A stretch of DNA of 5,927 bases from an uncultured Rhizobiaceae group bacterium (lineage in GTDB: Bacteria; Pseudomonadota; Alphaproteobacteria; Rhizobiales; Rhizobiaceae). Within the stretch, counting starts at the first letter, position 1. Each line of letters opens with the position of its first letter. The stretch covers positions 1 to 5,927 of the forward strand of contig CAJQOR010000319.1 in assembly GCA_905479965.1 (NCBI GenBank). Reading direction: 5' to 3'. This document shows, in pieces, positions 1 to 4,789 of the stretch. A program made the position numbers and the translations under genes. The notes beneath the pieces are model-generated. The model ran no database searches and was not told the DNA's origin. It saw nothing but the letters and a program-made list of their open reading frames with translations.

Positions 1-192
1 TTTGTGATTGCAGCTTATTTTACTAAGAATTTTCTTAATTGGGCGCAGAAGTTCCGCAAACATCTTGGAATTATCGAAAAGCTGATGGGGCTTTTCCTGA
101 TAATGTTTGGTTTATTAATTGCAACAAATTCGGTTAGCATAATTGCGCAGTGGATGCTTGAAAACATCCCGTGGTTTGATGCGCTTGGCTAA
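1..192 (+). CDS. soxV: SoxV, C-terminal fragment (CcdA/DsbD-like membrane thiol-reductant transporter)
   Basis: The reading frame is open from the first base, so this is the end of a gene whose start lies outside the window; the GTG at base 4 is probably an internal valine codon. About 63 residues are visible. They include a basic stretch (KFRKHLG) followed by a hydrophobic membrane helix (LMGLFLIMFGLLIA) and a short amphipathic tail ending in WFDALG. This resembles the last helix of CcdA-type cytochrome c biogenesis proteins. The catalytic cysteines of that family lie upstream and cannot be seen. In known sox clusters SoxV sits in the inner membrane and passes electrons from cytoplasmic thioredoxin to periplasmic thioredoxins such as SoxW. 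The identification rests mostly on position, 18 bases before soxW, plus this helix pattern. A generic CcdA is the main alternative and would be functionally similar. Confidence 0.78.
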   Translation, partial: FVIAAYFTKNFLNWAQKFRKHLGIIEKLMGLFLIMFGLLIATNSVSIIAQWMLENIPWFDALG

Positions 193-210
193 TAAATTGG
201 GAGGTTTATT

Positions 211-771
211 ATGAAGTATATTCTGATCGCTTTAACTCTAATTATCGGTTGTGTTCAACTCAATGCTGCCGAAATCGGTGATGACGGATTACACAAAGCT
301 TCGTGGATGCGCGATACGTTCAAGGATTTGCAAGAAGATTTGGAAGAAGCTAATTCTGAAGGCAAACGCCTCATGCTCATTATTGAACAGCGTGGATGTA
401 TCTATTGCAAAAGAATGCATGAAGAAGTTTTTGTGATTCCCGAGATCAAAGAATTCATCGAGGAAAACTTCTTTGTAGTGCAGTTGAATATGTTTGGAGA
501 TGTGGACGTCACAGATTTTGATGGCGAGACTCTGCCAGAAAAAGAGATGGCAAAACATTGGGGTGTTTTATTCACACCCAGCATCTTATTCTTCGATGAA
601 AGCGTTGGAAGCGACAAAACAGCTGTGCAAGCCGCTGTTGCCACTATTCCCGGAGCTTTCGGGCGTTACACAACGTTTAATATGCTAAACTGGGTCATTG
701 AGAAGGGTTATCTAAAAGATGAACCTTTTCAGAAATATCATGCCCGAAAATTTGCTGAACAGAAAAAATAG
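211..771 (+). CDS. soxW: SoxW, periplasmic thioredoxin
   Basis: This 186-residue protein starts at an ATG preceded by a strong ribosome binding site (GGGAGG, 199-204). Residues 1-20 form a short Sec signal peptide, with likely cleavage after LNAA. The mature part is a thioredoxin-fold domain: the redox motif CIYC is at residues 63-66, following the strand LMLIIEQ, and the cis-proline is in FTPS (Pro123). An acidic, probably helical segment (about 36-51) precedes the domain. In the family, SoxW receives electrons from SoxV and acts on periplasmic thiols; in Paracoccus it is co-transcribed with soxV but reported as not strictly essential for thiosulfate oxidation. It follows soxV closely and is separated by 114 bases from soxX, consistent with a V-W unit followed by a second promoter. 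The cysteine at residue 14 makes a poor lipobox (IIGC), so a lipoprotein is unlikely. A DsbC- or TlpA-like protein is the alternative, but the context favours SoxW. Confidence 0.9.
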   Translation: MKYILIALTLIIGCVQLNAAEIGDDGLHKASWMRDTFKDLQEDLEEANSEGKRLMLIIEQRGCIYCKRMHEEVFVIPEIKEFIEENFFVVQLNMFGDVDVTDFDGETLPEKEMAKHWGVLFTPSILFFDESVGSDKTAVQAAVATIPGAFGRYTTFNMLNWVIEKGYLKDEPFQKYHARKFAEQKK

Positions 772-789
772 TTATGGTTCAAACACATT

Positions 790-815
790 AACAAATTCAT
801 TTAATTGAATTTGTT
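790..815. promoter_or_regulatory. Perfect 10-bp dyad upstream of soxX, candidate SoxR/ArsR-family operator
   Basis: The arms AACAAATTCA (790-799) and TGAATTTGTT (806-815) are exact reverse complements around a 6-base centre (TTTAAT). Inside them is ATTC (795-798), 8 bases, then GAAT (807-810), the ATTC-N8-GAAT pattern I recall for the sulfide-responsive ArsR-family repressor SqrR and its relatives. In Paracoccus and Pseudaminobacter the ArsR-type SoxR binds the soxW-soxX intergenic region, the position seen here. Each arm has only 3 G/C bases of 10 and no T-run follows, so it is a poor terminator. Its role as an operator is inferred. Confidence 0.6.
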
Positions 816-839
816 GTTGCGTTATTTTGATTTTATGCC
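811..839 (+). promoter_or_regulatory. Possible sigma70-type promoter for soxXYZA
   Basis: A -35-like TTGTTG (811-816) and a weak -10-like TATGCC (834-839) are separated by 17 bases, which would place the start of transcription about 40 bases before soxX. The -35 element overlaps the right arm of the dyad at 790-815, a geometry suited to repression. The -10 match is poor and AT-rich DNA yields such matches by chance, so the exact boxes are tentative; that a promoter exists in this gap is supported by the position of the dyad and by known sox clusters. Confidence 0.35.
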
Positions 840-885
840 ATGATGTCGCATGTGAGGACATTGAGGAATGTTCTGAGGAGGAGAC

Positions 886-1341
886 ATGAAGTACTTATTG
901 GGAGTGGTACTTGCGACCGGATTTTTAACATCCGCAGCAATCGCCGAAACAACATCACCATCTAGCGTTAAATTCAGCGACGATGGTGTCATGGCATCGC
1001 TAACGGGTAAAGCCGGAGACGCCAAAACAGGTCGATCAGTATTTGCAAATCGGAAACTTGGCAATTGTTTAGCCTGTCACATCAACTCAGAAATGAGTGA
1101 AGAATCGTTTCATGGTGAAGTCGGTCCGCCGATGGATGGTGTTGCCGATCGCTGGTCTGAGCAAGAGCTAAGAGCCATTGTTACAAATTCTAAGATGATC
1201 TTTGAAGGTACCATTATGCCAGCATTTTATATCGATGCAGGATATGGGCGTCCTTTGGAAAAATTTTCAGGAAAATCAATTCTATCTGCTGAGCAGGTGG
1301 AAGATGTCATCGCATATTTGCTGACACTGAAAGAAGAATAA
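886..1341 (+). CDS. soxX: SoxX, monoheme cytochrome c subunit of SoxXA
   Basis: This 151-residue protein starts at an ATG 4 bases after a strong AGGAGG site (876-881). Residues 1-20 are a Sec signal peptide with likely cleavage after AAIA. The mature protein is a small class I cytochrome c: the heme-binding motif CLACH is at 61-65 (His65 proximal ligand) and the probable distal ligand is Met111 in GTIMPAFY. The GPPMDGVADRW segment (80-90) and the C-terminal helix EDVIAYLLTL are typical of SoxX. With SoxA it forms the periplasmic SoxXA heterodimer, which couples thiosulfate to the SoxY cysteine, with SoxX taking the electrons to downstream cytochromes. It is the first gene of the group after the W-X regulatory gap; soxY begins 19 bases after its stop. 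Length, motif order and context all fit, and no key residue is missing. Confidence 0.95.
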   Translation: MKYLLGVVLATGFLTSAAIAETTSPSSVKFSDDGVMASLTGKAGDAKTGRSVFANRKLGNCLACHINSEMSEESFHGEVGPPMDGVADRWSEQELRAIVTNSKMIFEGTIMPAFYIDAGYGRPLEKFSGKSILSAEQVEDVIAYLLTLKEE

Positions 1342-1350
1342 ACGTTTATT

Positions 1351-1356
1351 GGAGAG
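1351..1356 (+). promoter_or_regulatory. Ribosome binding site fixing the soxY start
   Basis: GGAGAG lies 4 bases before the ATG at 1361. An in-frame TTG at 1349 would extend SoxY by four residues, but it lies before this site and has no good purine-rich sequence upstream, so the ATG is preferred. Confidence 0.7.
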
Positions 1357-1360
1357 AAGC

Positions 1361-1783
1361 ATGGAGCTTTCACGAAGAAAATTGTTGGCACTGGGCGCAA
1401 GTTCAATTGCACTCATGGGTTTGGGAACCTCGGTGGCATTTGCCAGTAAAGCTGATGAGGCAATCGCCGAATTTACAGGTGGTTCAGAGGCAAGCGAGGG
1501 TGCACTTGAGTTAACCGCTCCAGAGATCGCTGAAAACGGCAACACAGTACCGATTGAAGTCAATGCACCGGGTGCTGTCTCAGTCACGGTGTTGGCTGAC
1601 GGTAATCCTGTGCCAAATGTTGCGACCTTCAACTTTGGTAAGTTGAACGCGTCCCGCAGTGCCTCAACACGCATTAGACTTTCAAAAACACAAAACGTTA
1701 TCGCAGTTGCAAAGATGGAAGATGGTTCATTCCAAATTGCAAAGGCAAACGTGAAAGTAACAATTGGCGGCTGCGGCGGCTAA
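1361..1783 (+). CDS. soxY: SoxY, covalent sulfur-carrier subunit of SoxYZ
   Basis: From the ATG at 1361 this is a 140-residue protein. It begins with a twin-arginine signal (SRRKLLALG, residues 4-12), a hydrophobic stretch and likely cleavage after AFA (about residue 28). The mature domain is a beta-rich SoxY fold and ends in the hallmark flexible arm GGCGG, with the substrate-carrying Cys138 third from the end. In the Sox pathway this cysteine holds the thiosulfate-derived intermediates and swings between the active sites of SoxXA, SoxB and SoxCD. SoxZ, encoded 21 bases downstream, is its constant partner. The Tat signal matters because SoxZ has none: the folded SoxYZ dimer is exported together. 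The intact C-terminal motif makes the assignment nearly certain and shows the carrier can work. Confidence 0.96.
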   Translation: MELSRRKLLALGASSIALMGLGTSVAFASKADEAIAEFTGGSEASEGALELTAPEIAENGNTVPIEVNAPGAVSVTVLADGNPVPNVATFNFGKLNASRSASTRIRLSKTQNVIAVAKMEDGSFQIAKANVKVTIGGCGG

Positions 1784-1804
1784 ATTAAGAATAGGAGAAT
1801 ACTC

Positions 1805-2134
1805 ATGGCTTCTGGTGTAAAACCACGGGTTAAAGTGCCAAAAAAAGCGTCTGCTGGCGATGTCATTACGATCAAAACTTTGATCAGCCATAAAATGGAA
1901 AGTGGTCAACGCAAAGATGGTGATGGCAACGTTATCCCGCGCTCAATTATCAATCGATTTGTCGCTGATTTCAACGGTGAGAACGTGATCGATGTAACGC
2001 TTGAGCCAGCGATTTCAACAAACCCATATTTTCAATTCGATGCAACAGTTCCTGAATCAGGTGAATTTCACTTCACTTGGTATGATGATGATGGGGACGT
2101 CTACGAAACAAAGAAAAAGATCACTGTTTCATAG
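1805..2134 (+). CDS. soxZ: SoxZ, partner subunit of the SoxYZ sulfur carrier
   Basis: This 109-residue protein starts at an ATG 7 bases after AGGAG (1793-1797). It has no signal peptide, as usual for SoxZ, which is exported by hitch-hiking on the Tat signal of SoxY. The sequence is a compact beta-sandwich typical of the family, with the conserved run around residues 26-52 (LISHKMESGQRKD, then IPRSIINRF) and an aromatic strand FHFTWYDDDGD near residues 88-97. SoxZ has no catalytic residue of its own; it binds SoxY and presents the mobile cysteine arm to the Sox enzymes. It lies between soxY and soxA with short gaps on both sides, the usual Y-Z-A order. Its length matches the family. Confidence 0.96.
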   Translation: MASGVKPRVKVPKKASAGDVITIKTLISHKMESGQRKDGDGNVIPRSIINRFVADFNGENVIDVTLEPAISTNPYFQFDATVPESGEFHFTWYDDDGDVYETKKKITVS

Positions 2135-2155
2135 ACCGAGTTTGCAACTACCATT

Positions 2156-2163
2156 GGGAGGGG
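2156..2163 (+). promoter_or_regulatory. Ribosome binding site fixing the soxA start
   Basis: GGGAGGGG lies 5 bases before the ATG at 2169. The frame stays open upstream to an ATG at 2001, inside soxZ, but those 56 extra residues are a shadow of soxZ and lack a signal peptide at their start, so 2169 is the true start. Confidence 0.8.
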
Positions 2164-2168
2164 TAGAA

Positions 2169-2999
2169 ATGGGAATCAAATTAATATCATTTATATCGGC
2201 AATAGTTTGTGCTGGCAGCGCGTATGCTCAAGACAGCAACCAACTCAATGTTGAGGGAGAGATATTGGCGAGTACTACCGCAGCTCCTTCACACATGGAA
2301 AATGTGGATACAATTTATTCAGGTTGGCACTTCCGTTCGGTGGAAACCCAAGCGCTTCAATTAGATGATTTCGACAATCCAGGCATGGTGTTTGTTGATC
2401 AGGGTATTGATCTTTTTGGCAAAGTGGATGGATCTGAAGGCAAGTCTTGCCAATCATGCCATGAAGATGTTGAAGATTTCGCTGAACTGCGCACAAAACT
2501 ACCACGTGTTGAAGATGGGCAATTGGTGTCGATGGAAAACCTTGTCAATGAATGTCGCACAGAGCGCATGGGTGCTGAGGCTTGGAAATGGTCATCTACA
2601 AACATGACGGCTGTGACCGGTTTGATTGGACTTCAATCGCGCGGCATGCCGATGAACGTTAAAATTGATGGCGATGCAGCACCTTTTTGGGAAGCGGGCA
2701 AAGAGTTATATTATACCCGTGTCGGACAACTCGATATGTCCTGTTCAAATTGCCATGAGGATAATTATGGCGTCATGATCCGTGCTGACCATCTTTCTCA
2801 GGGGCAAATCAATGGCTTTCCGGCCTATCGTCTGAAAAATGCGAAACTGAATTCAATCCACAATCGCTTTAAAGGTTGCATGAGCAATATTCGTGCAACG
2901 CCGTTTAAAGAAGGTGGCAAAGAGTTCAAAGCACTTGAGCTTTACATTGCGTCTCGCGGTGAAGGGCTAGCTGTCGAAACACCATCCGTTCGTAACTAG
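2169..2999 (+). CDS. soxA: SoxA, diheme cytochrome c catalytic subunit of SoxXA
   Basis: From the ATG at 2169 the protein has 276 residues. Residues 1-20 are a Sec signal (cleavage after SAYA). Two heme motifs are visible: CQSCH (94-98) and CSNCH (192-196), making this the two-heme form as in Rhodovulum. Two lone cysteines fit the expected distal ligands: Cys129 (LVNEC) for the first heme and Cys237 (RFKGC) for the second. In the Rhodovulum structure the matching cysteine near the C-terminus is the modified persulfide active-site ligand, with an arginine four residues before it; Arg233 here has the same spacing. SoxA couples thiosulfate to the SoxY Cys138 and passes the electrons to SoxX. It is the last gene before a terminator-like hairpin. 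All catalytic positions are intact. Confidence 0.96.
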   Translation: MGIKLISFISAIVCAGSAYAQDSNQLNVEGEILASTTAAPSHMENVDTIYSGWHFRSVETQALQLDDFDNPGMVFVDQGIDLFGKVDGSEGKSCQSCHEDVEDFAELRTKLPRVEDGQLVSMENLVNECRTERMGAEAWKWSSTNMTAVTGLIGLQSRGMPMNVKIDGDAAPFWEAGKELYYTRVGQLDMSCSNCHEDNYGVMIRADHLSQGQINGFPAYRLKNAKLNSIHNRFKGCMSNIRATPFKEGGKEFKALELYIASRGEGLAVETPSVRN

Positions 3000-3011
3000 A
3001 CAAAATTTTGT
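3000..3011. repeat. Perfect 12-bp AT-rich palindrome after soxA
   Basis: ACAAAATTTTGT is an exact palindrome with no spacer, starting one base after the soxA stop codon and touching the terminator stem. It could be a protein-binding site or chance in AT-rich DNA; as RNA it is too short to fold by itself. Confidence 0.3.
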
Positions 3012-3038
3012 ACCTCGCATTAAATGCGGGGTATTTTT
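3011..3038 (+). terminator. Intrinsic terminator between soxA and soxB
   Basis: TACCTCGCATT (3011-3021) pairs with AATGCGGGGTA (3023-3033), with one G-U pair and otherwise full complementarity; the innermost A-T pairs would open to make the loop. Five T bases follow at once (3034-3038). The stem contains a CGC/GCG core and the T-run is short, so it is likely to be a partial rather than absolute stop. It lies 11 bases after the soxA stop, the normal place for the end of a transcript, and would lower soxBC expression relative to soxXYZA. Confidence 0.75.
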
Positions 3039-3080
3039 ACAACTAATATATTCAAATATTCTAATATGTTTTAAGTAAGG
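3039..3080 (+). promoter_or_regulatory. AT-rich leader of soxB with direct repeats; possible promoter and ribosome binding site
   Basis: This stretch is almost entirely A and T. CTAATAT occurs at 3043-3049 and again at 3061-3067, and ATATTC at 3048-3053 and 3056-3061. TAATAT at 3062-3067 resembles a -10 box, but I see no good -35 box at the right distance. The ribosome binding site of soxB is the AAGG at 3077-3080, 7 bases before the ATG. A soxB promoter here would make sense after the terminator, but the evidence is weak. Confidence 0.3.
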
Positions 3081-3087
3081 TAAGTTT

Positions 3088-4785
3088 ATGATATCAAGAC
3101 GTGATTTCTTACAAGTCAGCATGGCAGCGTCCGCGCTAGTTGGAACGTCGGGTTTTGGAAACTGGGCAAAACTTGCGGCTCAACAATCGCTGACACAAGA
3201 TCAATTGCTCGATTTCGATACCTTCGGAAATATATCACTTATTCACATCACTGATATTCATGGACAGATAAAACCGATCTATTTCCGCGAGCCTTCCGTA
3301 AACATTGGCGTTGGCGGTAATAAAGGTGCGGTACCGCATGTTACTGGAGCCTCGTTTCGCAAACTTTACGGCATCGATGACGGCAGCTACAGCCACTATG
3401 CGTTAAGCTCTGGTGATTTCGCCTCACTTGCACAAGGTTATGGCCGCGTGGGCGGACTGGATCGCGTGGCAACTGTTATCAAAGCTATCAGAGCTGACCG
3501 ACCAGATGCGATTTTGCTTGATGGTGGTGACACCTGGCATGGCTCATATACTTGCCACAAAACAGGCGGCCAAGATATGGTCAATGTAATGAATGCGCTT
3601 AATCCTGATGCGATGACGTTCCATTGGGAATTTACGTTAGGGTCGGACCGCGTTCAAGAAATCGTTGAAGGTTTGCCATTTGCAGCGCTCGGGCAAAACA
3701 TTTTTGATGCGGAATGGGATGAGCCATCAGAATTGTTCCCACCATATAAAATGTTTGAGCGTGGTGGCACAAAGGTTGCAGTTATTGGCCAAGCATTCCC
3801 CTATATGCCAATTGCAAATCCTGGTTGGATGTTCCCTGAATATTCATTTGGTATTCGCGATGAGAATATGCAGGCCATGGTCGATCAAGTTCGTTCAGAA
3901 GGTGCGGAATGCGTCGTTGTTTTATCCCATAATGGTTTTGATGTTGATAAGAAAATGGCGACAGTAGTCTCCGGTATCGATGTGATCTTATCAGGACATA
4001 CCCATGATGCGCTTCCAGAACCGGCTCTTGCGGGAAGCACAATTATCATTCCATCAGGGTCTAATGGTAAATTTGTATCTCGTGTTGATCTAGATATCCG
4101 TGATGGTGCCATGAAGGGCTATCGCCACAAACTTATCCCAATTTTCTCAGATATCATCGAACCGGATGCAGACGTATCAGCACTTATCGATGAACAACGT
4201 GCCCCTTATGAAGCGGAATTGAGCGAAGTTATCGGCAAAACCGAAAGCCTTCTGTATCGACGTGGGAATTTCAATGGCACATGGGACGATGTGATCTGTG
4301 ATGCGCTGATCTCAGAACGCGATGCAGAAATTGCTCTGAGCCCAGGCGTTCGTTGGGGCCCATCAGTTATTCCAGGGCAGGATATCACGCGCGAAGATCT
4401 CTTTAATGTAACATCAATGAGTTATGGCCAAGCCTATCGAACGGAAATGACTGGGGAATTCTTAAAGATCGTTTTGGAAGATGTTGCGGACAACATTTTT
4501 AATCCCGATCCTTATTATCAACAAGGCGGTGATATGGTCCGCACCGGTGGTCTAGGCTACCACATTGATGTGAGCCAACCACAGGGCAGTCGCATTTCAA
4601 ATCTCACACTTTTAAAAACAGGCGAGGCTATTGAAACAAGCAACTCTTATGTGGTTGCTGGTTGGGCTTCCGTGAATGAAGACACGGAAGGTCCGCAGAT
4701 TTGGGATGTTGTTGAAAGTCACATTCGCAAACAGGGAACCATAAAAGTGGAGCCCAATAACAGCGTCACAATTAAGGGCATATAA
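3088..4785 (+). CDS. soxB: SoxB, dimanganese thiosulfohydrolase
   Basis: This 565-residue protein has a twin-arginine signal (ISRRDFLQV, residues 2-10) and belongs to the calcineurin-like phosphoesterase / 5'-nucleotidase family. Visible metal-site motifs are HITDIHGQ (Asp56, His58), DGGDTWHGS (Asp148), the SoxB-specific HWEFT (179-183) where ordinary family members have GNHE, VLSHNG (His281) and SGHTHDA (His304, His306). IGQAFPYMPIANP (233-245) is another hallmark used for soxB surveys. The C-terminal part (about 375-560) matches the 5'-nucleotidase C-terminal domain. In the periplasm SoxB hydrolyses the terminal sulfone group from the SoxY-bound cysteine S-thiosulfonate, releasing sulfate. 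It follows a terminator-like hairpin but is only 4 bases from soxC. Length and motifs are normal for SoxB; no defect is seen. Confidence 0.97.
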   Translation: MISRRDFLQVSMAASALVGTSGFGNWAKLAAQQSLTQDQLLDFDTFGNISLIHITDIHGQIKPIYFREPSVNIGVGGNKGAVPHVTGASFRKLYGIDDGSYSHYALSSGDFASLAQGYGRVGGLDRVATVIKAIRADRPDAILLDGGDTWHGSYTCHKTGGQDMVNVMNALNPDAMTFHWEFTLGSDRVQEIVEGLPFAALGQNIFDAEWDEPSELFPPYKMFERGGTKVAVIGQAFPYMPIANPGWMFPEYSFGIRDENMQAMVDQVRSEGAECVVVLSHNGFDVDKKMATVVSGIDVILSGHTHDALPEPALAGSTIIIPSGSNGKFVSRVDLDIRDGAMKGYRHKLIPIFSDIIEPDADVSALIDEQRAPYEAELSEVIGKTESLLYRRGNFNGTWDDVICDALISERDAEIALSPGVRWGPSVIPGQDITREDLFNVTSMSYGQAYRTEMTGEFLKIVLEDVADNIFNPDPYYQQGGDMVRTGGLGYHIDVSQPQGSRISNLTLLKTGEAIETSNSYVVAGWASVNEDTEGPQIWDVVESHIRKQGTIKVEPNNSVTIKGI

Positions 4786-4789
4786 GACA

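Noticed and set aside
4..192. Independent small membrane protein starting at GTG 4
   Set aside because: The frame is open to the window edge, there is no room for a ribosome binding site, and the sequence matches a CcdA/SoxV C-terminal helix.
790..815. The soxW-soxX dyad as a terminator for soxVW
   Set aside because: The stem has only 3 G/C pairs of 10 and the following bases are not a T-run, so termination would be poor; an operator is the better reading.
858..871. Small hairpin ACATT-GAGG-AATGT just before soxX
   Set aside because: Only 5 bp with a weak stem; several GAGGA repeats here are probably chance purine-rich leader sequence near the ribosome binding site.
1349..1360. TTG start for soxY, four residues longer
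   Set aside because: The good ribosome binding site (1351-1356) lies after it and fits the ATG at 1361; the twin-arginine motif sits at a normal distance from that ATG.
1282..1674. 130-codon minus-strand open frame opposite soxX/soxY
   Set aside because: It is antisense to two certain genes, has no family-like sequence, and has low-complexity Ser/Ala composition expected from a shadow frame.
2001..2168. N-terminal extension of soxA starting at an ATG inside soxZ
   Set aside because: It overlaps soxZ out of frame, has no ribosome binding site, and would bury the clear signal peptide that starts at 2169.
3665..3967. 100-codon + strand open frame inside soxB
   Set aside because: It lies wholly within the well-supported soxB frame and has no recognisable domain or ribosome binding site.
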